From NCBI GenBank assembly GCA_964019155.1, contig OZ025242.1, positions 27,640,118-27,704,117 of the forward strand: DNA of 64,000 nucleotides, written 5' to 3'. Of the stretch, positions 40,562-54,196 are shown piece by piece; position 1 is the stretch's first letter; every line of letters starts with the position of its first letter. The notes beneath the pieces were generated by a model. That model searched no databases and was not told where the DNA came from. It was given only the letters and a program-made list of their open reading frames with translations. A program made the translations under genes and the position numbers. Origin of the DNA: Osedax fenrisi. Taxonomy: Eukaryota; Annelida; Polychaeta; Sabellida; Siboglinidae.

Positions 40562-41369
40562 ATAGTAAACAATATTGAACATTATATCAAATATATACTT
40601 AATACCTAAATATATACTTGCTAACATAATTACGTAATATAGTACAGAAGTTTATATATATATATATATATAAATGTGATTTTATAATAAAAATATATAT
40701 ATGTGATTTTATAATACATATATATATAAATATATAAACATAGTATATATAATACATATATATTACATAATATAATATCATAATTGCATAATGTGTTCAT
40801 ATAGTACATAGTTAATCCAATGCATTATAGTAAATAATCACTCTATTGTTATAAGGTAGTACATGTGTTACTAATATCAAGTATATACATATAATAATGA
40901 CTGTTATGTTACCGTTAAATGAGTTTAACGTATTGTTTAATATTCCGTAAGCTTATTTTTTAACTTATAACACAATTATAATATTGATTCTATAAGATAT
41001 TATTGATAACCACAAATAAACCACTGAAAAATTATATATTTCCGAATAAAAATCACAAAATTAACTGATAGACAGTTACATTAATTGAATGATAGAAAGA
41101 GAGGTTATTTCATAAATGATATATAGCACTAGCTAAACGAGTGCGTAATAATACGATCCTAATCATCGGATCTACTTTCTCAGGTGGAAGGAAGAAAAGA
41201 GGCCACGTTCATGAGGTCCGATAAACGCTACTTCGCCGTGAAATACGCCAGATCCACGATAATACTGCCATCTACCAGCGATAGCAAAGCTAACTTGACC
41301 AAACACTGGATTCCGGCTGGACTCGGAACACATATGCAGAGTCGACACTTCATGTACAGACACTGTTAG
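38973..41369 (+). CDS. Small two-exon gene, 91-residue protein of unknown function
   Basis: Exon 1 (38973-39062) starts at an ATG and ends in phase 0 at GTTAGT. Exon 2 (41184-41369) starts after TTCTCAG in phase 0 and ends at TAG. The joined protein has 91 residues with no signal peptide and no membrane helix. Exon 1 is acidic, Ser/Asn-rich and contains IKRETWC. Exon 2 is basic and reads FMRSDKRYFAVKYARSTIIL, then KHWIPAGLGTHMQSRHFMYR. The pattern of a short, basic, Tyr/Trp/His-containing protein resembles small ciliary or sperm microtubule-associated proteins, but that is only an impression. The GC content and clean splice sites support a real gene. A possible AATAAA is at 41917-41922. The start could be further upstream if another exon exists. 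Confidence 0.68.
39946..40099. repeat. 14-bp minisatellite, 11 units
   Basis: AGTACATCACATAT is repeated eleven times without spacer. Two units read AGTACTTCACATAT and one AGTACATCACACAT. It lies in the intron of the small gene. Units are direct and contiguous, so this is not a CRISPR. Confidence 0.95.
41184..41369 (+). CDS. Small gene, exon 2
   Basis: Sixty-one codons and a stop following a pyrimidine-rich acceptor (CTACTTTCTCAG). The stop is followed by a short GGGCGT...ACGCCC inverted repeat. The frame on the opposite strand (41172-41363) is a shadow, since no splice sites support it. Confidence 0.72.
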   Translation: MEGRKEATFMRSDKRYFAVKYARSTIILPSTSDSKANLTKHWIPAGLGTHMQSRHFMYRHC

Positions 41370-42089
41370 TGGGCGTTACTGACACGCCCCTTATAGTTAT
41401 CAACCTATCAAATTGTCATTATGTTATATTTTTGTCAACAATTAAAAATCATAAGTTGACAATGTTGATTATATCTATATTTTAGAATATAATGTGAATA
41501 ATATTCACTGAATATTATATTTAAAATATACATAATTTTATGATCAATGTTAAGAAGTATTTTATTCAATATATGTATTTAATTATAATCTTTCATGTAG
41601 ATATACTATATTAACGAATGATTAGTTTTCTACAAACTACATGTCTATATAGGGATATATACCTATATATTTATGTTTATATAGTGATTTAATATATAGG
41701 TGTAAAGAATGAAATAAGACAATATATTTATAACGTAATATATATTATAATTAATTATAACGAATGGTTGACACTATGTCCCAACACACAGTGAAATCTA
41801 ACCTGAAGATATCATAGATCAAACTAAACACGTCAGTGACCTTGACACGTCTTTAGGATACACGAACTAATGAAATATTGTTCACGAATTTACATATTTG
41901 TTAATTTATTTATTTAAATAAAACATGTGCGCTAATCTAGTATGTATTACATAAGTGAGGCGTAAATATAATCGTTTAATATATAACATAATAGTATACT
42001 TCTTAGATGTTATACTAAATACTATTCTTAATTAAATTGACTTCGTTAAATTGCTATGCATACATTTTTATTCACGGTGATTAAAAGAT

Positions 42090-42365
42090 AATATTATCTC
42101 GCTTACCGGTTTCCCGCTACAGAGTATTGATGTAACTTTATTGCGGCATTTCTCGTCTTCTAGTTCCATGATTAGGTTCCATTTAATATCCGTCACAAAT
42201 ACTCTAGCATCCCGTAGGATTTTAGTATCATAGTTATTGTACCTCTGTGTATGGTATCAAAGGCTTTCTTGTAGTCGATACATAATAGGATTGATTCTAG
42301 ATTATTATATTTAACTCCCTTGATCATTCTTCTGAGTACGAGTATTGGGTTTTGTTCTGAAATTT
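42090..42365 (-). pseudogene. LINE RT fragment
   Basis: The minus strand reads LVLRRMIKGVKYNNLESILL, then CIDYKKAFDTIHRGTIT, the family IDYxKAFDxIxR motif. It has stops further on. Probably the 3' part of the element whose start is at 43025-43445. Confidence 0.75.
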
Positions 42366-43024
42366 AATGTGTCCATAAACGACTAGGTAAAACCTAAGTA
42401 TTCTCCTTATCAAATGATTATAAGTTTTCGTATTAATTCAATATTACAATTATTCTTTAATAATACGATTATAATACAGATTATTATATTCCTTATTATA
42501 TTAATTATACATAAAATTAGTAAAATATTACATACGAGTTATCAAATCCTATGATAAAATCTTTGTCTTTTTTTTTACTAAATATACTATAGTAAATAAA
42601 CTATGGTAATTTTTTAAAAAGTGATTAAATATTACATTTCAATATTAATACACTATATATATATATAATATATATAATATATAAAATGGATAATAATTAT
42701 ACTAATACTTAAAAACATATATTTTGACTCAGTCCAGAATTTGACTCAAGTCCTATGAAAATGTTGACTAGCATGCTAACCTCTAGACTAAGCAGTATTT
42801 TATAATATAAAATATAATTAAATCATCTTAGATATACTTATATTGAAGTATTACATATATTATAAAACTTTGTCTTTTTTACTAAATATACTATTATATT
42901 AACTATAATATTTATAGTACTATATCTATAGATATACTATATAAATGTTATCCTTTATGGTGCTAGATATACTCTATAAAGTTTAGTATTTATGGTAGTA
43001 ATATTTTACATGGAATTTAAAGCT

Positions 43025-43445
43025 CAAAAAATACATACGTTTCTAAGACTCTAGTTCCCGCTCTAGTTCTTCTATCTTTCCACATGGTTTTAGGGTTCGA
43101 ACATTCAATGTTCATATTGTTGTAATATTATTTATTGTTCTTAATTTGCTCTGTTGTTTTATTCCAGTAGCTGTCTTATCACTTACATCCTGAAGATTAT
43201 CGATAGATGCGCGGACGTTGTTATTCCGGGCCACGTCCGATCCGGCATATTCTCTGTGTTTGCTTGATTCATATCATTTCAGTAGGCTTAGTTACGCTTA
43301 GTGGCGTCTATCTCCTCTCCGAGCCCCTCCACGACTTAGCCTGCTTTGTGGCAGTTTCCAGGGTGTGGCACGAGGAGCCGTCATGTAAGAGTTTGGTGAC
43401 TATTTTATTCCAGGGGACTCGATAACACAACCCCATTACACCCCA
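43025..43445 (-). mobile_element. 5' part of an RTE-like LINE
   Basis: On the minus strand a broken frame reads TLNVRTLKPCGKIEELEREL, close to the start of the LINE endonuclease (TWNVRTLxxxGKLEELxREL). Upstream is a GC-richer leader. The open frame on the plus strand at 43207-43425 is a shadow of this leader. Confidence 0.65.
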
Positions 43446-43447
43446 AA

Positions 43448-44180
43448 ATGAATATCCTAAATATATATAATGTGATATTATGTTCTCCAGAAAATAAATT
43501 CATATTATTTGCTGATGATACTAATGTAATTATTAGTGATAAATCATCTAATAATTTGAATTATAAATTACAATCAGCATGTGATGACATTTTTCTATGG
43601 TATAAATTATCCATAAATATAGATAAAACGTATTATATGTCATTAAAAAATGAGATAATATTTAATATAAATATAGATAATACAATTAGTATATGTTTAA
43701 TTGTATTTCTGATCTCACTAAATAGTTCTCTCATAACTGTCTTTACTTAAATATGACAACATTTATACTATTATAATCGTTATACCCGGTTCTTATCTAT
43801 CAATCACTCATCCTTTTCTTTATTATAACTTCTCAATCTATAACTACCCTTGGTTTCATTATAACACATCACCTAGGCCACTCTCCATACATTAATAACA
43901 TTATACGTACTGTCAACTATTTTTATATAATATCTGAAAATCTTATTATTAGATTACCTTTGCCATGACTAAATGTTTAATTCACTCGCTAGTATTCAGT
44001 AAACTTATCTTCATGCTTTTCATTATTATGTAATTGTTAAACTGGTGTATAAAGATGAACGTATTCAACGTTATGCTATATATATATGTATTATTTAAAC
44101 TAAACTATGCCTCTATAATAGTTTCTATATCTGCTTTAATGAAATCAATAATACTTGCAGTTTACATCACTAATTACCTA
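43448..44180 (+). mobile_element. Jockey/CR1-like LINE fragment
   Basis: The plus strand reads KFILFADDTNVIISDKSS and LWYKLSINIDKT, the palm and following motif of reverse transcriptase, then a 3' part with DERIQRYA-like sequence. The DNA from about 43790 to 44150 is clearly similar to the reverse complement of 31.4-31.85 kb. Confidence 0.8.
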
Positions 44181-44271
44181 AAATGGTAACATAATACTAA
44201 TGGTGTGTTTTTAAAGATTTGCCGGTTACGTGCTAATCCAACCGATGAGCTGGTTACTAATCTAGCGTTTC

Positions 44272-44880
44272 TTAAGGGCATACGCTTGACCTGAGAACTC
44301 AATGTAAAAATATAGGGTTTTTTTTAAAGTCTATTAGTCTAAAAATAATTAAGTTATTTTAATTTTGAAAACGGTATATTGTAGTGTGGAGTGTTATTTA
44401 CAAGTCATTATATTGATATAGGATATAATTATTTATTTTCGGTAATACAAAACATCTAATAATAGTAAAAAAAATATTTGTATTTATTGTTATTTGAAAT
44501 TATTTGTATATATGATATAATGAAAATAATTGAATAAGCCTATATTTTTATAACATATACATATAAAGTGATATATACTGAAAATGTCATCAAGATACGA
44601 GCATTATTTTTTAGAGAAATATACTTTTTAAGATTTAAAATTAGGCTAAAATAATTATTCTGAGATAATCAGGTTTGAAAAAATGACATCTAAAATATTT
44701 ATATACAAAAAAGGTGATGTTTAAATGTAAAATATTTGTGAAAGTTTGATTTGTATGCTTTATTGATCGTTTTATGTTGTAATATTTGGATATGTTATAG
44801 ATAAATATATAATTTATTAAATTTATCAACATAAAAAATGTATTTTGACTGATTTTTTCAGGTCAAGCGTATCCCCTTAA
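44272..44880. mobile_element. TTAA-flanked element with inverted ends (piggyBac-type MITE)
   Basis: The left end TTAAGGGCATACGCTTGACC (44272) and the reverse complement of the right end (TTAAGGGGATACGCTTGACC, from 44880) match over about 24 bases. TTAA on both sides is the hallmark target site of the piggyBac superfamily. The 601-bp inside is AT-rich without a transposase. Confidence 0.88.
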
Positions 44881-46533
44881 TACTAATCTTATTAAATAAA
44901 CCTGTAACATGAAATCACCGTCGAGTCATTATAAATATAGCCTAATCAAAACTACTGTATATATTTATATGTTTAACCATAACATAAATAAATAAAAATG
45001 TTATAAAATATATATATTAAATAAATATATTATATTAATTGACAAATATCTGATAGAAAGACTTGTAAAAAATATGTTACATCTATGAATTTGGCATCAC
45101 ATTTTAGGTATTCGATTAGGTCACTTGTAGAATTTATTTTAAATCTATTATATTTAACATTATTTATTGTCTTAGTTTTCATAAAAAGAAAATATTTTAT
45201 TTTATTGAGTCTTCAATAATATTGAATCCTAGAGTTAATAACATAATTAAGATTTGCCTCGATAAATAAATTATGTATAATATCCTTATTAAACATATAT
45301 TAGAAATGGTATTGAGATATTTTTATATGATGACAGAATATGCGTTATTAACATTGAAGTATCTACTACAACTTAACTGCCATTGCGTGATTCGTAATTT
45401 TATCTTTTTTGATATTCAAGCCATTTATTTTCAGATAATCTCTTATTCCATATTTTTTTAAATTGGTTGTTTAATATTAATTTAAATTTTATATTTCAGA
45501 ATTATGCAACTTAATCTTTATCTCATAAATGTGTTTCCTCGTGGAAATGAAAGCTTCACTCGTTTGTTATTTAATTACAGTTTTGTAATTCAAGACATTA
45601 ATTATCCATATAAATTTTAAATAATTAAATCAACCTATATATATATATATAATTTTAATTATATATGTAAAACTATATTTGTTTTAAATCTTCTACATAA
45701 TATTTGAGTATTAATACTAATTAGTAAATTTCTGTTACTTTCATTTATATATAAATTGTATTGCTTTGTCTGTATTCAATACAATTTTTTCAATTCAATT
45801 GAATTCAAAATAAGTTTAACAATAATTTAGGAAGTGAACACTGAATGTAGGAATTAAATACTGACAATGAATAATACATATTCTGAACGACACATATCCT
45901 CATAATATCATTTGGTTTAAATACGCCATCTGAACATCAGAATAATTTTTATAATATAAACTAATAAATAATTGTAATAATATTATCAATAGATTGCATA
46001 TTAAATATATAATCTATATTTTATAATATATATATGGTAATAAATTATACAGTCCATTATTTAATTTATTTGTATTATATATATTAACTTTTCATACATC
46101 AATATATATTTATAAATTAATATCGATAATATATAAATAAAATAAATCAAAATAAAGATAATATATATATATATATAATATTAATAATATATAAATATAG
46201 TTTTTTAACGATAATACATATTACATTTTTTAAATTAACGATAATATACCATTAAGATATAATTAATATTGTACAATTACATATTAAGATATATCTATAT
46301 ATATATAATTAATATATTAACATATATGTATTATAAAATATATTTTTTTCTTGGGTATATATGATATTAAGATATCACTACTGTATAAAAGTATAGTTAA
46401 TTAATTATATAAGTAATTTTAAAAATAATAATTTTTATTTTATATTTTTATTAGTGAAAATACTGAAGTTGTACCCCTTCCTTAAAGTAAATTTTAAATC
46501 GAATTATGATATAAAAATGTGTATAAAAGCATG

Positions 46534-46931
46534 TAAAGCGCTGTTCACATGAGCAATATTTCCTACAATTTTCGCCTTAAATACTTAAGAATTGTAAAAT
46601 TGTAAAAGGCTATGTTTTTTCTGCGATTGTTCTGATTATTCTGCGGGTGTTTAAGAATGCTTGCTAAATTATATCAAATGATCATAATTAATAAGTATAT
46701 TAAATATAATTATTAATTTATAAATATATGTATATTACCACTTTATGATTATATAATGAACTTATGTTTAAAAGTTCATAACATGTATGTATTTTACTGT
46801 GAAAATTGAAAGAATAGATGGATCATGTGAACACCCTAAAATGTATACCGTTAGGGGATTTTGCAATTGCAATTCTTAAGTATTTTACTTCAAAAATGTT
46901 AAGAAAGATTGCTCATGTGAACAGCGCTTTA
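46534..46931. mobile_element. 398-bp MITE with GCGCTGTTCACATGAGC ends
   Basis: The left end TAAAGCGCTGTTCACATGAG is the exact inverted copy of the right end, and similarity extends inward (AATACTTAAGAATTG on both sides). It is bounded by TA on each side, compatible with a TA target duplication. It lies 95 bp beyond the transporter stop codon and may sit in its 3' UTR. Confidence 0.9.
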
Positions 46932-47025
46932 AGATAAATTATATAAATTGTTATCACATAAAAATATAGATGTAAATACATTATGAGATATATTTTATAT
47001 GTTATTACAAAAGTGTCATTTTTGA

Positions 47026-47211
47026 TTAATTTAACTTTTTCGACTGTATCACGTCAGTGTGTTTGTTATTGTGTATTTCTTTTGTTATATTAAATAATCG
47101 TTTACTTTCCATTGGTCCACACCTATCAACGAGCTTTGTGAAATACCCTTCACTATTTTGTAATAGTTCATATGGCTCGTCAAATTCTATTATTTCTCCT
47201 TTATCCAGAAC
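47026..47211 (-). CDS. Transporter exon s: C-terminus and stop
   Basis: Reads VLDKGEIIEFDEPYELLQNS, EGYFTKLVDRCG and a basic tail ending KKLN, then TAA. No PDZ-binding motif of the human ABCC4 type is visible at the end. Confidence 0.94.
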   Translation of the reverse strand, partial: VLDKGEIIEFDEPYELLQNSEGYFTKLVDRCGPMESKRLFNITKEIHNNKHTDVIQSKKLN

Positions 47212-50106
47212 CTAAATAAACAATAATATAATATACAACATTTATTACAATACATTATTTCAAATATCAATATAAAATAGTAGTTTTATTTTAAATAATA
47301 TATATACCTTTTATTGATACTTATATTTAAGTCTAAATCTATAATCACTATTATAGATTTTAGCTATTATATTAGCATCATCTGGTATAAATAAATACAT
47401 TATTAATACTACATTAACACTATATCTATGCAATTATAACCATAATTCTATCCGAATCCATAATAGTATTAAGTCTGTGAGCGATGGTAAGAATGGTGCA
47501 ATCCGAGAAGTTTTTCCGTATAGTCTCCTGGATTAACTCGTCAGTTCTGAAATAATGATAAAGTATATTATGTGGCCTAATAAAAATAACACATATTGAC
47601 TGATTAATTAATTGATTAATACTATATATATATATATATATATATTGGATAGGACTTAATATGATTATATATATATATATATATGAGATAATAATATAGC
47701 ACAGATATACTTATATATCATAATACATCGATGATCTTCATTACGATACAAGTACGATGTGTTGTAAACTATATTATTAAATTCATGTAAGTAAAATGTA
47801 TCTATTCGATAAGAATGCACAACTGGTAGTAAACAACTGACAAACCGTATATCCACATTTGCGGTCGCTTCATCGATAACTAAAATCTTATTTCGATTGA
47901 GAAGCGCTCTCGCCAGACAGAAAAGTTGCCGCTCCCCTACGCTGAAGTTTGTACCTCCCTGGGAGATCTCGGCGGTTAACTCTCCTTTTATTGATATTAA
48001 TAACTTACACAATTGTACCTGCGTATTTGTATTAACAATTAAATTAGTAGTAATGTTTATATTTACCAAGGTTCTATATAGAATGTTATCAAGATAAAAA
48101 TTATAAAATATCAATTTGATATATATATAGAAAGTATCCCAATAATGTATTATCTTTTTTTAGTAAATTTTAAAATTATATTTGAATAATATATATAATG
48201 TTATATATATTATTTTCTTTTATACTCACCATGCCAAACTATGTCAAGCTTGTTAGACAAGATATTTTGTATTGTCATATATATATATATATATATAAAA
48301 GTATATATATAACACTTTTATAATTATAATATATTATGTAATACTATAGTTAGGTATAGTATTCTATATTAGTAAATAGTTAATATATATTAATATATGT
48401 AGATATATCCAATCTTTCAAATATTGTTTATTATAACCTTTATAACTCTTTTTGATTGTAAATATTATTTTACCCAAATTATTTCTCATTACATATATAA
48501 TATATCATTATATTGTTACATTAAACATACAATACATATAGTAAATCTACAACTTCAAACGGTACTTAATATTATGTACTTCTATTTTATGTGATTTATA
48601 GGTTTATTTATTTATATATAGGACTATTTATTTATATTAAAATTCATATTTTTAATAATCAAAGCATAAATATATATTACCATTAAGCTAATGAAATTGA
48701 AAAATACCGACTAATCCTTACTACTTTCATTGTTAATGTATCAATTATTAATTTTATAAACTACTCTTGTCCACTCTTATTTATCCAGTTATCAACCAAT
48801 ATCTCAGTTATAATCCATATATAATATCTTAGAGCGAGTTGTTTCCACTCAAATTATTTATTACATTACGTCCAATGCTATTGTTGGTATTTATCAAAGT
48901 GCGTATCTTCCTCATCGCAGTAATGAAAATTCCCTTATAAGTTATAATATAAACAGTAAAAGTATACTTTGATCATTAATGATATTCTCATATATTTGAT
49001 AATGAAGACCCAAGCTATCTCGTGATACTAGAATTATCTAGTGTTTTTGAACAATGTTGTTATCTCAATCATAATATTCTTTCTCTTAGATTTAATGAAA
49101 TTGGTATACACGGTCAATACCAGAGTTAGTTTATATATTTTGTTTCATCTAGAACCTCTTCGGTGACTTCATGAACTCCTCGTTGTCTCCTCCTTTTATT
49201 AATACACATGATGTTCTATAAGGATGTGTTCTAGGCTCTATATTGTTCCTTATATGGAATATACATATATGTATATTCTTCCTCATCTTATATAGTTAGA
49301 TTATAAATTAATATTGTCACGGTATGAAATTGGTGCAACGATCAACATCTTTGAATTAGCTTTCTTAGTTGATGCTCCGAGAAGCTGGAATTCAATTCCC
49401 TATGATATTCATTATAATACATCACTTTTATTGTTTAAATGTAAACTGTATATCCATTTTAAAGTATTGTTGTTTGATCTATTTTGTTATTCATTTTATT
49501 TTATTTTTTTATTATCTATAGATAATATTATAATAACGATTATAATCACAGTCCTAATAAACTATTATAATATTATTATTAAATAAAATAAAGATATATA
49601 ATTAAAATATTATAAATATTAATAATACAAATATTTTTAAATTTAAATCAAAATAATACCAATAAAATAAATTCATATGTACTTAACTTATATCTTAATT
49701 TCAAATTATATTTAATTAAATTGTTACTTAAATTGTTTGTAATGTTGAATATTATTATTTTTTATTATTTATATGAATCTTTAAACCAAATTTCCTATAA
49801 TTATATTTCTCTATTATATGTTAACCATATCAATATACGGAGATATTACCTTCTATATACATAGACTCGTGAACATATATATATGTTAATAAATAATATA
49901 ATTAAAATATTACCTCTTTCAGTGATTTCCAAATATCCGAATCTGTATAAATGTTAAATGGATCGAGATTTTCTCTTATTGTTCCACCAAATAGAATTGG
50001 ATCCTATGTTAATGTCACGTGATTACATAATGAGTACAATAAATGTAATATTAATTACAATTAAATACACTTAGATTATTATTTTCTAGTTTTAATTAAA
50101 ATGTAA

Positions 50107-50181
<75 letters not shown>

Positions 50182-51039
50182 ACTATAGTAAATAATAAAT
50201 ATAATAATATTAACTTTATATTATATTATATATAATATTTATTATCATTGCATTTTTTTCTTCATTTTTAATAATTTTAATTATATTATTTGGTTAAAAT
50301 TAATATAGATTTGTAGGTTGGTATATACTTATACGTGTAGTTATTTAATTATATATTCTTACTAGTATACAAAGTATGTTAATGATAAATACTGACGCTT
50401 ATAATATAGATCTTATAGATAATATTGTATTAACCTGAGGAATAATACTGATGTTTCCTCTCAATTTCCGTAAACCTAATTGTTTGATATCCACGCCATC
50501 GATTTTAATTTGACCTCTAAATTCAGTCATTCTAAATAACATCGATATTAAAGAACTCTTACCCGCCCCTGTTCTTCCTACAATTCCGATCTGGATAGGA
50601 TACGCATGTGTTACTTATTTGTTAGAAAATTACGCCTAGTTTATCGCCTACCTTTTCTTGTGAACGAATTTCAAAAGATATATTCTTAAGGATATCTTCT
50701 CCGTCTTCGTGATATTTCAAACTTACGGAATCAGCTACTATATCACCTTTACTCGGCCATTTTTCAGATATATCATCGTCGTATTCGAGATCTAGGGGAG
50801 CTTCGGGTTTTAAATTGTAGTATTCGAGAAGTCTTTGAATCGAAGTCATCTAAAATAATATTTGAAGTATTATTTTAATAATTATATATTATAATTATTT
50901 AAATTTACTATTATTTAATTAGATAACTTAATTATAAATAAAATATGGTAGAAATATTGAAGTTTTGTAATAAAATGTAGGTGCATATTACAATAATTAT
51001 TCATATATTTGATTATAATACTAATAATATTATAGTTTA

Positions 51040-51103
<64 letters not shown>

Positions 51104-51738
51104 GATTATATATATATATATGTATTTATATGTTTATATATTTTAATAAATTATTACATAATGTTGACTATAGCATTATACCATGTTTTCAATATCACCG
51201 CTCCTTTTCACGGACCATTGAAAACTTCCCAATAAAATCAATGTGTTATATAATATGAAACCTAACATTGCTGGAGATATTCCTGTGTATTATTATGTTA
51301 TATTATGTAATTATATACTGATTAGGTTCATGAGGTATTACCTATGTAAAATATATCAAAGTTTATAGTATATAGCCTAACAATTATTTTAATATAATAT
51401 ATATATATATTTAATAAGTTCATAGGATTTATAATATTTTATAATAAATAGTATTTATTAAATATATATATACCCATATTAATGATTTATGTATGTTATA
51501 TTATAGATCGTAATAATATATAATATAATTAAATATATTATAATTACATATATATATATAATCTGTCTCTTCAATATAATTTAAAGTAAACAATAATTAT
51601 ATTAAAATATACGAAATATATTACAAAAATGTTATATGTTTCATTAATTTCCTTTGGAATTATATTGCTTTTTTTAATACAGATCAATATAATAAATTAT
51701 TAAGATAAATTATATTTATTAAGTTAGAATATGGATAT

Positions 51739-51789
<51 letters not shown>

Positions 51790-51978
51790 GTAGAAGTGGA
51801 AATAGTTTATCAATGTTTATAGAAAATATATGTATAACTAAAAGCTAACTATTAATTGCTAATAGATTGAAGAAGATGGCGACGGCGTTGAACAACACAC
51901 ACAATAGATCTAGTCTTACTGCCAGCCATCGGGTGCCTCCGATAAATAGATGCCAGGCCTCCGTGTGCTGGTTCTGGT

Positions 51979-52030
<52 letters not shown>

Positions 52031-52772
52031 GTAATTAAGTATTAATAATTAATAATTTATATGATTATGAAAACTATTCAATGTATTCATTAAATAATTT
52101 ATTTATTATACAATAATTTAATATCATATATTATTTAGAAGAGTATTTAATTTAATTTAAGTTTATATATTTAAAATGTAACTTAAGTTAAAATAAAAAT
52201 ATAATATATTATATGTTGGTTTATAGTTAAAATAAAGGGTATAGATATGAGAATAAAATGATTCATGATATAGATTATAAATTATGTATAATATATTAGA
52301 TACATTTTTATTAAATATATACTATAGTATAATATAATTATTATATTTTATATTAATATTTAGATATATACAATATGTATTATCACTAGTATATAGTATT
52401 TACTAGTATATATCATATACTCATCGTTATAATAATATACTCACTATATGTTTATTAAATTCATCTTGAAATATATCTTGAAGGTCGAAAGCTCTTATGG
52501 TATGCAGTCCTACAATAGACGAGCTGACGTGCGTAAATACAGGGCTTCTAGCTATTGATACATAAGATCAGGTCGTTAGTATGTGTAATATATACATTTG
52601 TATTCTCATGTATACACTCTCACACAATACATATTATATTAGCGTTATGCACATGAGTGTTATTATATTACATGTATTGTATATATATATATATATATTG
52701 TTATTTTTATTGTTATTGTTATTTTATTTTTGTGGAGTCCTTTTCCTTAACCAATTGAGCCATACAGGAAGT

Positions 52773-52833
<61 letters not shown>

Positions 52834-53934
52834 ACAATAGGTGAACATACTAGTCATACAATTACTCAGTTACATAATCCGTATCACAATCTATAATCTT
52901 CAGAACATATGTGTACATCATCGATATAAGTGAATCTAAAGTGGTTATATGGACGGTTCACCTACACCCGCGACGTACACTAACTAGCTGCCTCCAGTCT
53001 GATGATGCTTCTAGAAGTGGCCAGGTAGTAGTTACGTATGTACATGAACAAGCACAACAATGGAATCAGCGGCAGGATTACGTAATAGTTGATGATAGAG
53101 GTGAATATAACGATGGATAAGGCGGCACTTCCCAACTATAGTGTGATAACGAGGGTATCGATGATGGTATCGATCAATGACACCCTGGTGTTAGTCTAAC
53201 ACCGTTAGGGTTAGGTTTATCTTATTGAAATATGTTAAGGTGATATTTTACAAAATATTTAAATGAATATTGTATATACTGAAAATCGATATATATATAT
53301 ATATATACAAATATAAATTATTTATTTATTTTAATTAAACTGTATTTATTTTCATAAAATTGCGAATAAGTAGGTATAACTAAATAGCCATAAATTAATG
53401 TTAAATATATTATTACCATTTTATAAATACATTTGTATGAAACATCCATATAAACCCATGTGTTAATATAATACCTGTGTTCTGCTACGAGTTGAACAAT
53501 TTACATTTTTGAAAATCTTAATTAATTCGTGGTTTAGAATATTTTAAGAATATATAATACACATATAACCAAATTAACTACAATATATTTATAAATTAAG
53601 TATGTAGAGCATTAATAAAAATGAAAAGAGTTTCTCGTGACAAAGTATAGGTGTTAGGCACGTTACATCGACACATGTGTTTACTAGATATATATGAAAT
53701 AGTTGGAGTACACGCAGATATCACTGTTAACGCTATACGCACAGAGCTAGAGAGAAACTCTTTCTCTCTAGTTCTGTGGCTATACGTATCACAAATATAG
53801 GATTACGGCTTATTAACTAGCGCCACCTACCGTCAGGAATTCATACAATGTATACGATAACAACTCGTCTGCCTGGTAAATATCTTTAGAAAATCTGTTC
53901 AAAATCCTTCCTATTGTAGTATTATATGATATTA

Positions 53935-53966
<32 letters not shown>

Positions 53967-54165
53967 CACACACATATATATGTAGATAGGTAAGATATGT
54001 AATTATTTATTTATACACTCGTTATATTTTAAAATCTCACAAGTGTTGAGAATATATAAAATAAATAAATAAATAAATATATAAATTAATTAATTAATTA
54101 AAAGTTCAACAACAAAGTCATAACTTCTTCTTGAATTCATTATGACTCCGATTGCGTTGTATTTG

Positions 54166-54196
<31 letters not shown>

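Larger units (their letters stand above)
41923..47025. other. Intergenic stretch between small gene and transporter gene
   Basis: It contains three LINE fragments, the TTAA element and the MITE at 46534-46931. The rest (about 44900-46500) is AT-rich with no recognisable gene. Confidence 0.7.

Noticed and set aside
41172..41363. Minus-strand open frame across exon 2 of the small gene
   Set aside because: The plus frame has an acceptor, a phase-matched partner exon and a stop. The minus frame has no such support.
43207..43425. Plus-strand 72-codon frame
   Set aside because: It is antisense to the GC-richer leader of an RTE-like LINE whose endonuclease start is on the minus strand.
48230..48290. 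Possible transporter exon on the minus strand (SNKLDIVWHG before GTGAGT)
   Set aside because: Exons p and q already join in phase with no missing family segment, and this piece matches nothing in NBD2.
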